Shown here one piece after another: positions 32,259 to 41,014 of a stretch of 64,000 bases of DNA. Within the stretch, counting starts at the first letter, position 1, and the number at the start of each line of letters is the position of its first letter. The position numbers and the translations under genes are program-made. Source of the stretch: Xanthomonas arboricola pv. juglandis (GTDB taxonomy: Bacteria; Pseudomonadota; Gammaproteobacteria; Xanthomonadales; Xanthomonadaceae); contig NZ_JZEF01000001.1 of the NCBI RefSeq assembly GCF_001013475.1, positions 124,001 to 188,000 on the forward strand, read 5' to 3'. Below the pieces are notes generated by a model. The model was not told where the DNA came from and did no database searches. It worked only from the letters and a program-made list of their open reading frames with translations.

Positions 32259-32292
32259 ACAATGGCGCGGAGACTTCTCCGCGCCATTGTCG
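32259..32292 (+). terminator. Hairpin after the DUF805 gene
   Basis: Perfect 14-bp stem ACAATGGCGCGGAG (32259-32272) / CTCCGCGCCATTGT (32277-32290) with a 4-base loop, 22 bases after the stop codon. Few T residues follow, so termination may depend on the strong stem. Confidence 0.75.
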
Positions 32293-32654
32293 TTTCTGGA
32301 GAGAGCCGGCCGGCGGAGGCTGTCACCAGCACGCGCGTGGACAAGTGCGGCATTCAGCTCGATTGGGCCATTTTTGATCGCCCGCAAGGGCTTACACGTC
32401 TCGCCAAGGCGTAGCAAGCAGTCGACCGGCAATACGCCAAGAGTCTGTTCGTGTTTTCAATACATTCTTGAATTGTTTAGCGGATACGTTTTTCCACTCG
32501 GCGTGGGATCTGGCGAACGCCTCTTCCAATTAATGCCTGACCAGATCAACGCATGGCGGCGGACGACTCACTGCAACGCACGGTCCGATAGCAGGCGCGC
32601 AAGCGCGGGTCGACGCCGATCGCTGCGCTGCCGCTTTTGCAGCGCTCACATCGG
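32293..32654. other. Intergenic region between the DUF805 gene and hrpG (362 bases)
   Basis: Somewhat lower in GC than its surroundings around 32430-32510. I see no open frame with family signal, no repeat and no clear terminator here. Confidence 0.5.
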
Positions 32655-33434
32655 TCAACAGGCCGCAGCATGATGGGCGGTGCTGGGGCTGATGGCCTTG
32701 CCGGGCGCATCCTTGTCAGGCGTGGCAAGTTCCAGCTTGTAACCATGCGAATACACGGTTCTGATGCGCACCATGCCGCTGTGATTGCACAGCTGCAGCT
32801 TCTTGCGCAGCTTGTAGATGTGCTGCTCCATCGTGCGATCGGTGAACTCGGTGTGGCTACCCCAGACCGCCTTGGCCAACTGGCAGCGGCGGAAACACAC
32901 GCCGGGGCTGGAAAACAGCAGCCAGGCGATCGAGAACTCGCGTGCGGTCAGCACGATCGGCTTGCCGTGCAGATACACGGTATTTTCGTCGCGAATCAAT
33001 TGGTATGGACCAACACTCAGCTGCTGGCTCTCTGAGCACGCCTCGGCCACCGGCGAAAGCGCCAATGCCGCACGCACATGCAGTTCGTGGGAATTGAACG
33101 GCAGGGCGAGTACATCGTGTGCGCCGGCGCGGTACCAGGCCAGAATGTCGTGGGCACAGTTGAAACGCCCCAGCACGATCAGCGGTGTGGGATGTCCACT
33201 GTGGCAGCGTTGCCAGGCCAGCAGCGAGCTGTCGTCCGACGCGACGCAGGTCGCGTCGAAGACCAACAGCTCGCAAGGGGAATGCCGCAGCGAGCGCAGA
33301 AGTTCGAGTTCGTCGGAAAACACCGCAAAACTCGGGGCGAGCGGTGCGAGGCTCGCCTTGACCTGCGATGCCAGACGCGCGTCCTGCGTCAACAGGAAAG
33401 CCGATCCTTGCTTGCTGTGAAGGCTGCGGTGCAT
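32655..33434 (-). CDS. hrpG: Response-regulator-type master activator of the hrp regulon
   Basis: 259 residues. HrpG is an OmpR-family regulator that activates hrpX and thereby the type III secretion genes of Xanthomonas. Residues about 10-125 form a divergent receiver-like domain. With the start at 33434 (MHRSLHSKQG), residue 60 is Asp in LLVFD, the phospho-acceptor position, and residue 44 is Glu, the position changed to Lys in the published constitutive HrpG form; both support this start. Residues about 150-245 are a winged-helix DNA-binding domain (LTAREFSIAWLLFSSPG, DRTMEQHIYKLRKKL, RTVYSHGYKL). An upstream GTG (33458) is the alternative start. hrpX lies divergently, 839 bases away. Confidence 0.95.
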   Translation of the reverse strand: MHRSLHSKQGSAFLLTQDARLASQVKASLAPLAPSFAVFSDELELLRSLRHSPCELLVFDATCVASDDSSLLAWQRCHSGHPTPLIVLGRFNCAHDILAWYRAGAHDVLALPFNSHELHVRAALALSPVAEACSESQQLSVGPYQLIRDENTVYLHGKPIVLTAREFSIAWLLFSSPGVCFRRCQLAKAVWGSHTEFTDRTMEQHIYKLRKKLQLCNHSGMVRIRTVYSHGYKLELATPDKDAPGKAISPSTAHHAAAC

Positions 33435-34273
33435 CAGCCGGCCTTCCCATGTCTGCACACGTACCAGTCGTACGTCGGATGCCTGTTGCGGACAGCAGGC
33501 GCCAATACAAAACCCGCATGTATAGATAAGTGCATCGCCATCGCCTTTGGCTGCCAGGGAATCCGACCTGAGGTCGGACGAATGGTATGTACCATTGCGG
33601 AGGCAGAAAGTTTCACTGCTGCGTACTTTTCTTCGGCTTTGGGTTGGCCGGCTTTAACGTGCGCTCATTTAAGCGCAATGCAGCTCTTACATCTAGGGTA
33701 TGCGTGGCGGGGTAACTAACAAAATTCCGACATCGAACAATGCGCCGGAAGGTCGATCCGGTAAGACGACAGCTGCGATCGTCTAGTCCATTAAATGGCG
33801 TGTCCAGGTCTATACCACGGTATTGCGATTTGCTCGCGTTTGAAGCGCGCATGGAATATCGGGGCAATCCGTCGATGTAATGGAACGCGGTAGCTGTCGT
33901 TTTGAAGTGCATCTTTCATTGACTGAAATACCGTGCACGTAGCATTGGCACGTCATGCCAGGACAATGGTTAAGCCGCGCAGAGTCCGGGCGTTCGAGTG
34001 GGCTCCACGATTCCGCTTTGGGCTGCCGTCTTGTCTTCAGTACGGCTTCGCATGGCGTGCAATGTCTCGTGCACGCCACCGCCGGTGGTATGCAAAAAGT
34101 GCCCTTTATCTGCACCCCGAGTAACTGGCTTGCCGGACCACAGAGTGAGGATTTTTGATTTTCTTAGTGCCTTCGAGTGAGAAATTCCATTGGATCCGCT
34201 GCATACAATCGGTTGCGCCAGCCAGACCGGCGCATTGTTGTTTTTGCTCATCCCCCCTATGAGAGAGCCAGGC
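33435..34273. other. hrpG-hrpX divergent intergenic / leader region (839 bases)
   Basis: Unusually long and relatively AT-rich for this genome. It should hold both promoters and long 5' leaders. Seen directly: a hairpin at 33562-33578 in the hrpG leader orientation, and a GGGAAGG stretch that forms the hrpG ribosome binding site. In Xanthomonas the hrpG 5' leader is known to be stabilised by RsmA/CsrA, which binds GGA motifs. I found no convincing PIP box by eye. A minus-strand open frame at 33613-33912 is not supported. Confidence 0.6.
33562..33578 (-). promoter_or_regulatory. Hairpin in the hrpG leader
   Basis: Inverted repeat TCCGACC-N3-GGTCGGA, 128 bases before the hrpG start codon. On the hrpG transcript strand the 3' arm ends with GGA. 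It could be an operator or an RNA stem involved in post-transcriptional control; neither is shown by sequence alone. Confidence 0.45.
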
Positions 34274-35704
34274 ATGATCCTTCCAACCTACTTCGCGGCG
34301 ATCTCTGCGTTGTCGTACGCAGACCGTCTTCCTACCTATACAAGCAGGATGCTGGTTGGTGCCTGGCCGCAAGGTCTGCAACATCTTCAACAACGCCGCG
34401 ACGGCCAGGCCGCCGCGGATGGCGCCGACGATGAAGTCAGCCTGCTCGGCGCCAGCGGCGATGCATTGTTGATCCTCGAGTATCAGGAGGAGGCCGAAGA
34501 TGCCTATCGCCACGCCTTGAAGGCAATGCGAGGGCATCAGCGCCAACTGCGGCTACTGTCTTGCCGCAATACCGCCTGGTTGATGCTGAGCCAGCGCCGC
34601 CTGAGTGCTGCATTGAACTGCTTCGCACAGCTGGCGATGGACCGCGAGACGCCGGCCTGCCTGTGCGGGGAGAGCCTGCTGGGCAAGGCGATGACCCACT
34701 TCCATCTGGGCCAGAGCACGCTGGCGCTGCAGACGTTGGAGCGGGCCAACGAAGTGCTGGCGGAACTGGACGGCGGCGCAACCGAGTGGTTGCGCATCGC
34801 CAACGCGCTGCGCCTGGACATGATTGCGCAGTTGCGCATCCGTCGCGCCGACCGGATGAGCGACCACGTGTTCTGGCAAGCCACGCTGCGACAGGAGGAT
34901 GCGGCCCACGCGTTCGAGCCCAACGAGTTGCGCGCCTGCATCGCCGATCTGGCCGAGAGCATGCCGGTGCTCGCACAACGCATGCGCCACGTGCGTAATC
35001 TGCTGCGCATTGCCGGTGGCGACACCTTCGGTTTCGATGCGCAGATCGATGCGCTGCCGGCCGCCGCCACCGGTTGCCCGCCATGCGCCCGGCAGGATGC
35101 GCAGGTGGAGCTGGCGCTTGCCGCATTGGCGGTGGGACGCGCCGATCTGGCAGAGCGCGCCCTGGCCGGTGCCGGCCGGCACCACGCGCCGCGCTGGAAT
35201 CTGGAGTTCGAGTATTGCCAGGCCAAGATCAGCCAGGCGCTGGGCAAGACCGAGCAGGCGCTGTTGCTGTACAACCGGTATGCGTTGGGCGCGGTGCAGT
35301 GCCTGCGCAGCGAGGTGCAGGCGCCGCGGCTGTTGGAAAGCGGCACGCCGGCACATGTCAGCGACGACATCTCCGCGCGGCTGCCGGCCAAGTACCGACG
35401 CGCCTACGCCTACATGATCACCAATGCGCACCGCTCGGATCTGTCGATCAACGAGGTGGCCGCGCAGATCGGCGTGACCGGGCGCGCCTTGCAGCAGGCG
35501 TTCAAGTCCGCCACCGGGCTGTCGCCGACCCAGGTGCTGCGTCGTTACCGGATGCAGAGCATTCGCGACGAACTGCTGGCCGAAGGCGGCTGCGGCAGCG
35601 TGCTGCAGGCGGCGAGCCGCTGGGGCGTTGGCAGCCGCTCGGCCCTGGCCAAGGGCTATCGGCAGCATTTCAATGAGGCACCGATGGAAACCTTGCAGCG
35701 GTAA
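34274..35704 (+). CDS. hrpX: AraC-family activator of type III secretion and effector genes
   Basis: 476 residues, exactly the known length of HrpX when started at 34274 (MILPTYFAAISALSYADRLP). HrpX binds PIP boxes and switches on hrpB-hrpF operons and many effector genes; it is itself activated by HrpG. The large N-terminal part (1-360) is helical and TPR-like (e.g. ALLILEYQEEAEDAYRHALKAM). The C-terminal AraC domain (about 375-470) has two helix-turn-helices: LSINEVAAQIGVTGRALQQAF and CGSVLQAASRWGVGSRSALAK. The frame is open upstream to 34190 but those codons are not part of known homologues. A strong terminator follows. Confidence 0.97.
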   Translation: MILPTYFAAISALSYADRLPTYTSRMLVGAWPQGLQHLQQRRDGQAAADGADDEVSLLGASGDALLILEYQEEAEDAYRHALKAMRGHQRQLRLLSCRNTAWLMLSQRRLSAALNCFAQLAMDRETPACLCGESLLGKAMTHFHLGQSTLALQTLERANEVLAELDGGATEWLRIANALRLDMIAQLRIRRADRMSDHVFWQATLRQEDAAHAFEPNELRACIADLAESMPVLAQRMRHVRNLLRIAGGDTFGFDAQIDALPAAATGCPPCARQDAQVELALAALAVGRADLAERALAGAGRHHAPRWNLEFEYCQAKISQALGKTEQALLLYNRYALGAVQCLRSEVQAPRLLESGTPAHVSDDISARLPAKYRRAYAYMITNAHRSDLSINEVAAQIGVTGRALQQAFKSATGLSPTQVLRRYRMQSIRDELLAEGGCGSVLQAASRWGVGSRSALAKGYRQHFNEAPMETLQR

Positions 35705-35710
35705 GCCGTT

Positions 35711-35749
35711 GCGCGCCACGGCCGTGCGTCGACGCAGGCCGTGGCGCGT
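35711..35749 (+). terminator. Long hairpin terminator after hrpX
   Basis: Perfect 12-bp arms CGCGCCACGGCC (35712-35723) and GGCCGTGGCGCG (35737-35748). The enclosed loop contains a second palindrome, TGCGTCGACGCA (35725-35736), so the entire structure is almost one continuous stem. It begins 7 bases after the hrpX stop. Confidence 0.8.
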
Positions 35750-35924
35750 CGTTTCCCAAGGGTGCGCTGCAGTGGCGACGGAACCCCAGCCACGCGCTGG
35801 AAGCAGCCATAGTGTGACGCGCGTGCGTGTGGCGTGGCTTGCGGCTATCCTGTATGGCTCGCACTGCCACCCAGGACGGCGCGTCCGAGGATGGGCGTGG
35901 CGGCCAAGGAAACGACGAACGATC

Positions 35925-37793
35925 ATGCAAGATCACATCTCCGAGGCGACGGACGCCTCCCAGATCCGCCGCGCAGGCGTCGATCTCAACGGACTGATGT
36001 CCGTCCTCAGCAAGCATCTGTATTCCACGCCGGTGGTCGCGCTGCGCGAGCTGGTGCAGAACGCGCACGACTCGATCCTGCGTCGCCGTCTGGAACAACC
36101 CGGCTGGCAAGGCGAATCGCGCATCGAAGTGCATGCCGATGCTGCCCAGGGCATCGTGCGCATCATCGATACCGGCGCCGGGCTGACCCAGCAGGAAATT
36201 CACGACTATCTGGCCACGGTCGGCGTGGGGTATACGCGTGGCTTGCGTCAGGGAGGGCATGAGGACAGCGGCCTGATCGGCATGTTCGGGCTGGGCTTTC
36301 TGTCGGCCTTCGTGCTGGCGCGCCGCGTCACCGTGCGCACCACCTCCTACCAGAGCCCGACGCTGGGGCATTGCTATATCTCCAGCAATGCCGAGCAATA
36401 CACCGTGAGTCCGATCCCGGCGCGTGCGCAGGTCGGAACGGAAGTGGTGCTGGAACTGCACGAGGACTATCTGTCGTTGGCCCAGGAAGCACGGTTGCGC
36501 GAGATCCTGTCGCGCTATTGCGCGCTGTTGCGCGAGCCGATCTGGATCGGCACCGATACCCAGGCGATCAATCCCGAGCCGCCGCCGTGGCGCATGCACG
36601 ATGCGGTGCCGTTGCATCCGGTACAGGCCTGGCGGCGTCAACGCGAGTTTGCCGCGCGTTTCGAGCGCAACTTCGAACCCTTGTGCTGCATGCCGGTGCG
36701 TGCGGAGGAGGGCAGCGATGCGGTCGGCCTGCTGTGGGTACAGGACGGGGCCACCTACGGCACCAGCGACAACCGCAATCTGTCGGTGTTCCTGCGCGGC
36801 ATGCTGCTGGACGACAACGCGCGCGAACTGCTGCCGCCGTGGGCGGGCTTTATCGGTGGCGTGATCGAATCCAATCGCTTGACGCCCACTGCCAGCCGCG
36901 AGGATCTGCAGCGCGATGCCACCTATACGGCCGTGCAGCACGCGCTGTCCGAAGCGCTGGTGCAGGGCCTGGCCGATGTGGCGCGTCAGCAGCCGGAAGC
37001 CTGGCGGCGCATCCTGCTGCGGCACAACGAGGCATTGCTGGGCGCGGCGCTGTGCGACGAGCGCTTGTTCGAGTTGTTGATGGAACACGTGCGGGTGCCG
37101 ACCTCGCAGGGCGATCTGCCGGCGCAGCAGTTGCCGGCGCGTGGCGCGGTGCATGTGATCCTGGACAGCGACAGCGGCTTCGAAGAAATGCTGTTCCGCG
37201 CGATGGGCGTGCCTGTGGCCTACGGAAACCGCTACGCGGTGGTGCCGTTCTTGCGCCGCTGGGCGCAGGCCAAGGGCGTGCGCCTGGTCGAGCTGGGCAC
37301 CGAGCAGGGCAACCGGCAGTTGTTCCAGCTGGATACGCTGCCGGCCGACGAACTGGCCTGGCTGGAACAGCATCTGGGCGATGGCGAAGCGCTGGTGCCG
37401 GCGCGCTTCAGCCCCGAGGCATTGCCGTTGGTGGTGGTGCCCGACCGCGAGGCCGAATTGAAACGCCGCCTGGAGCAGGACGAGAACGACAAACGCGTGT
37501 CCACCGCTGCGTTGCGGCTGGCCCGGCAGTTCACTGCGGGGATCGAAGCGCGGCAGACCCAGCGGCTGTATCTGAATCTCGACAACCCGGCGTTGCAGGC
37601 GCTGCTGGCGGCGCAGCGCGCCGGCAATCAGCAGGCGGCGGTGGCAGCGCGGCTGCTGCGCTCACTGAAGGTGATCGTGTCGGCGCAGGGGCGCACCCAG
37701 CCGCAGCCCGGTGCCAACGCATCGGGCGGATCGGATTTGAACCGGGCCTTCGGCGATCTTGCCGAGGCCGTGACCCAATTGCTGGCGCGCTGA
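35925..37793 (+). CDS. HSP90-like ATPase (divergent HtpG-related chaperone)
   Basis: 622 residues, close to HtpG length. The N-terminal GHKL (Bergerat) fold is intact: ALRELVQNAHDSI with Glu42, Asn46 and Asp49; IIDTGAGLTQQEI with Asp82; and the lid/G2 motif IGMFGLGFLSAF near 120. The middle domain has the Arg-bearing SRED segment (TPTASREDLQRD), as in HSP90. The C-terminal third is poorly conserved and lacks any MEEVD end. Annotated 'HSP90 family' proteins like this are distinct from the housekeeping HtpG that xanthomonads also carry. It lies 24 bases before the TPR gene, so the two form an operon. Start at 35925 (MQDHISEATDASQ). Confidence 0.85.
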   Translation: MQDHISEATDASQIRRAGVDLNGLMSVLSKHLYSTPVVALRELVQNAHDSILRRRLEQPGWQGESRIEVHADAAQGIVRIIDTGAGLTQQEIHDYLATVGVGYTRGLRQGGHEDSGLIGMFGLGFLSAFVLARRVTVRTTSYQSPTLGHCYISSNAEQYTVSPIPARAQVGTEVVLELHEDYLSLAQEARLREILSRYCALLREPIWIGTDTQAINPEPPPWRMHDAVPLHPVQAWRRQREFAARFERNFEPLCCMPVRAEEGSDAVGLLWVQDGATYGTSDNRNLSVFLRGMLLDDNARELLPPWAGFIGGVIESNRLTPTASREDLQRDATYTAVQHALSEALVQGLADVARQQPEAWRRILLRHNEALLGAALCDERLFELLMEHVRVPTSQGDLPAQQLPARGAVHVILDSDSGFEEMLFRAMGVPVAYGNRYAVVPFLRRWAQAKGVRLVELGTEQGNRQLFQLDTLPADELAWLEQHLGDGEALVPARFSPEALPLVVVPDREAELKRRLEQDENDKRVSTAALRLARQFTAGIEARQTQRLYLNLDNPALQALLAAQRAGNQQAAVAARLLRSLKVIVSAQGRTQPQPGANASGGSDLNRAFGDLAEAVTQLLAR

Positions 37794-37817
37794 GCGCCGC
37801 ATCGAAGGAGCAGCACG

Positions 37818-40142
37818 ATGGAAATCTGGAACTGGGTAGAGAAGCTGCAGGACGATCTGGGCGAGGCCGGGCAGCCGCAGAATGCGCAGCTACTGACGCG
37901 CCTGACCGACCATATCTGCGACCTGCAGATCGAACGCGCCGAAGCGCTGTTGCCCGAGGCGCGTGCGCTGGGCAAGACGCTGGCCAATCCGTGGCTGGAG
38001 GTGTTCGTCGGACATTGGGAAATGCGCAACCGGGTCGGCAATCTGTGCGAGGGCGAGCGTGCGCTGAGCGATGCGGTGACGTTGTTCGAACGCGCGCATC
38101 GCGCCGATGCGGTGGAGTGCCCGCAGTCGGTGTGCGTGACCCAGGATCTGGCCGCGTGCTATGCCAATATCGATGGTCCGGGCTGGGTGGAAGAGCGGAT
38201 CGAGGTGTGCGAGGAAACGCTGGGCCGCATCGATCCGAGCTGGTCGTGCTACCAGTGCCTGAGCTGCGAAAAAGCCGATGCCTTGCTCGACGATGGACGC
38301 GGCGAGGCGGCACTGAGTTATCTGGAAGCGCAGTCGCAGACCATTGTTGCGCATGGCGGGCAGATCTACGACGGCGTGCCGGACATGCGCATCTCGATCC
38401 TGCTTTCGCTCGGGCGCGCGGAAGAGGCGCTGGCGCTGATCGAGCAGCGCGAACGCGAGGCCGCGCGCGAAGGGGCGGAGTGGGCCAACTGCAGTCAGCC
38501 GCGGCGCTTGCAGAAAGCCCGTGCATTGGCAATGTTGAATCGCGACGACGAAGCGCTGGAGGCCTTTCTGCCGTGGCGCGAGGTCGCGCCGCGCTACCGC
38601 CTGCACTGGTTGCGTGCGGTGGTGGTGCTGGTGTCGCACCAGCCCGAGCGCAATACCTGGGATCTGGGCGGCCGCCTGCAGGTGATGCTCGATCATTACG
38701 CGCAGGTCGGTGCGCATCGCATCCTGATCGACGCGGCCGAGATGGCGATCGAGCTCGCATTGCAGCGTGGTGCGGTATGGACTGCACGCCGGCACCTGGC
38801 GCTTGCGCGTGCGCACGTGCCCAAGCTGCGCCAGGACCGTGGCGCCACCCAACTGCTGGACGGGCTGGCCGTGCGTATTGAAACCGCACCGGCGGGCGAG
38901 CCGGCGCCGGTGGCCGCCGGGCAGTTGCTGGAATGGCTGGACGCGCAGGCCGAGGACGTGGCGCGTAACCCCGAGCGCGAGGCGCAGTGGTTGCTGCAGG
39001 CAGTGGCCGAGCTTCCCGACGATGCCGAGTTGGTGGATACCACGGCGTCGGCATTGAGTGCGTGTGCGGCCGACGATGAGGCGATCGCGCTGCTGTGGGC
39101 ATTCGTGCAGCGGCATGCCGATCGCGAAACCAGCCCGACCTTCCGGCTGATGAACCTGCTGCTGGGCCGTGGCGATGAGGCCGGCCTGCGTCGGCTGGCG
39201 CAGCTGTATCGTCCGCTGGTGCCGGTGGCGGCGCTGTGGTGCGAGGCGCAGCTGGCCCAGCGGCTGGCCGATTGGCCGGCGCTGGAGCAGGCCTGCACCG
39301 CGTTGCTGGAATTGTCGCCAGGCTCGCATGGCGCGCGCGGCTTGCTGGGGCGCATGTATCTCAACACCGGCCGTTTTGCCGAAGCCGCCGATGTGTATCG
39401 ACAGCTGACCGAGTTGATGGAAGAACCGCGCTCTGCGCATTGGGATCACATGACCGCGGCCAGCGCGGCGCAGCAGTGGGACGCGGTGCGCGCCTCGGCG
39501 CAGGCGCTCGGCATGGAGCTGAGCAGCACCGGTGGCGTGGTCGAAGAAACCTGGGGTTGGGTGATCGTGCGTTGCGTGGATGACGGCGAAGTAGCCGAGT
39601 ACTACGCGCGGCGCACCGGCCCGGTCACCGCGCGTATCGTCGAAAATGCACCGGCGCATCGGCGCCAGCATGTCGGCGACTGGGTGGTGTTCGATGCGGA
39701 ATTGCTGTATCCGCCGCCGGACGACGAAGCCGAGCGCGAGCGCTTCGTGCCGACCTATGCGCAGGTGCATATGCTGGAGGCGGGCGGTTACGGCAGCAGC
39801 TGGCTGGTGGATGGCGTGCATCCCGGCGAGCAGGCGATCGAGGCCCTGCGGCAGGACATCGAAGCGCGTGGCTGGAAGCTGTGGCTGCACAGCCGCGACG
39901 ATTATCGCGTGGTCGATCCGGAACACGCGGACGCATTCGACCCGGAAGACGCGAGCACAGGTCTGCCGGGCGTGCTGTTCACCGTGGCGCTGCCGGAAGC
40001 GGCGCCGCCGCTGGAACTGCATCGCGTCCTGCTGGCCACCACCGCGCAGTGGGCGCACCCGATGTGCTGGCTGCGCCTGGCCGAGGCCTGCGATCAGGAC
40101 CCGCGCCCGCATCTGGATGCGGTGGAGCGTTACGGGCTGTAG
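37818..40142 (+). CDS. Large TPR-repeat protein paired with the HSP90-like gene
   Basis: 774 residues, almost entirely alpha-helical with TPR-like repeats (for example LLGRMYLNTGRFAEAADVYRQL near residue 520, and ILLSLGRAEEALALIEQRE near 200). A cysteine cluster CYQCLSCEKA occurs near residue 150. The last 200 residues look different: VVEETWGWVIVRCVDDGEVAEYY and the region YPPPDDEAERERFVPTY may form a separate beta-containing domain. No signal peptide, so cytoplasmic. Preceded by ribosome binding site aaggag. Because eukaryotic HSP90 works with TPR co-chaperones, a functional link with the upstream ATPase is likely (inference). Function unknown. Confidence 0.85.
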   Translation: MEIWNWVEKLQDDLGEAGQPQNAQLLTRLTDHICDLQIERAEALLPEARALGKTLANPWLEVFVGHWEMRNRVGNLCEGERALSDAVTLFERAHRADAVECPQSVCVTQDLAACYANIDGPGWVEERIEVCEETLGRIDPSWSCYQCLSCEKADALLDDGRGEAALSYLEAQSQTIVAHGGQIYDGVPDMRISILLSLGRAEEALALIEQREREAAREGAEWANCSQPRRLQKARALAMLNRDDEALEAFLPWREVAPRYRLHWLRAVVVLVSHQPERNTWDLGGRLQVMLDHYAQVGAHRILIDAAEMAIELALQRGAVWTARRHLALARAHVPKLRQDRGATQLLDGLAVRIETAPAGEPAPVAAGQLLEWLDAQAEDVARNPEREAQWLLQAVAELPDDAELVDTTASALSACAADDEAIALLWAFVQRHADRETSPTFRLMNLLLGRGDEAGLRRLAQLYRPLVPVAALWCEAQLAQRLADWPALEQACTALLELSPGSHGARGLLGRMYLNTGRFAEAADVYRQLTELMEEPRSAHWDHMTAASAAQQWDAVRASAQALGMELSSTGGVVEETWGWVIVRCVDDGEVAEYYARRTGPVTARIVENAPAHRRQHVGDWVVFDAELLYPPPDDEAERERFVPTYAQVHMLEAGGYGSSWLVDGVHPGEQAIEALRQDIEARGWKLWLHSRDDYRVVDPEHADAFDPEDASTGLPGVLFTVALPEAAPPLELHRVLLATTAQWAHPMCWLRLAEACDQDPRPHLDAVERYGL

Positions 40143-41014
40143 GGCGGCGATCAAGCTCGTCGCGCATTAGCTGCTGACGCGGCCGCCGCCGGGATTGGGC
40201 ATTCGGGATTGGCATGCGTGGTTGCGTGCCAACTGCTGCCATGTCGTCAGGAATGGTGACGTTCCGAAGGATGTGCAGCTCAGCGGGCGCTCGGTATTTC
40301 TTTCCGCAACCGACAACAACTGGTGGTGCTTGCGCGCGTGCCGGCGTGGGACCTTGAGCGGCATGGATGCCGCGCCAGAGCCTACAGGGACGTACTTGCG
40401 GCGTGTCCCACGCTGGTACGCGTGCAAGCGCCCTCGGCAGACCGAAACATTCGCGTAGAACCGGTAAATGTCGTTCGCAAGATTGATCGGTGCGCGGAGT
40501 TGGTCGGCGGCGCGGCGCCGCATCCAGTGTCGGGACACGCCGTGAATCCATCCTTGGAGGCTCGGTGGCGACATCCATGCCGCCACACGGTCCCGCCCCC
40601 GGACGCGGCACCACGCTCCCAAGATCGCTATCGCTGATCCGCAAGCAATACTTCAAGCACGTGTTGATGCCTGCGGACTTCGTGGCCGATGTAATCAGTA
40701 AGCCATCCATCTGCTGTCACGTCGCCAGGAATGGACGCTCGGAAGAACGTGCAGCTCATCTGGCTGTTCGCATTTCTTTCAGCAACCGACAACAACCGCT
40801 GGTGCAAGCGCCCGCAGCAGACCGAAGCGTTCGCATGGAACCGGCGGAGGCCTTGCACAAGATTGCCCGGTCTGCGGCGCTGGTCGGCAGCGCAGCGCCG
40901 CATCCGGTGTCGGGACACGCCGGGAATCCATCCCTGGAGACTCGCTGGAGGCGCCCGCAGCAGACCTAAGCATTCGCATGTACCGCAATCTCGCAGTCCA
41001 TCGCATCTGTCCGA
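40143..41014. other. Gene-free region with duplicated repeat sequence (872 bases)
   Basis: Lies between the convergent TPR and Old Yellow Enzyme genes. Several open frames exist on both strands but they only translate the repeat and are not supported as genes. GGGATT-type short repeats occur at 40193-40216. Confidence 0.65.
40233..40985. repeat. Imperfect tandem direct repeat, two long copies plus a partial third
   Basis: Copy 1 (about 40233-40572) and copy 2 (about 40711-40953) share the same ordered blocks: CAGGAATGG, GTGCAGCTC, TTTCTTTC.GCAACCGACAAC, CAAGCGCCC, CAGACCGAA, GAACCGG, CGCCGCATCC, GTGTCGGGACACGCCG and GAATCCATCC. Copy 1 carries about 90 extra bases in the middle. A third partial copy of the block beginning GCGCCCGCAGCAGACC starts at 40951. 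Each long copy has the internal dyad GTGTC-GG-GACAC. It looks like a dispersed, non-coding Xanthomonas repeat family. Confidence 0.8.

Noticed and set aside
33613-33912. 99-codon minus-strand frame between hrpG and hrpX
   Set aside because: No family resemblance, no ribosome binding site and composition not like coding DNA; the interval is regulatory.
33435-34273. PIP box (TTCG.-N15-TTCG.) in the hrpG-hrpX region
   Set aside because: No pair of half-sites with correct spacing was found by eye.
40490-40969. 159-codon plus-strand frame and overlapping minus-strand frames
   Set aside because: They translate the duplicated repeat and are open because of its composition; no domain is seen.
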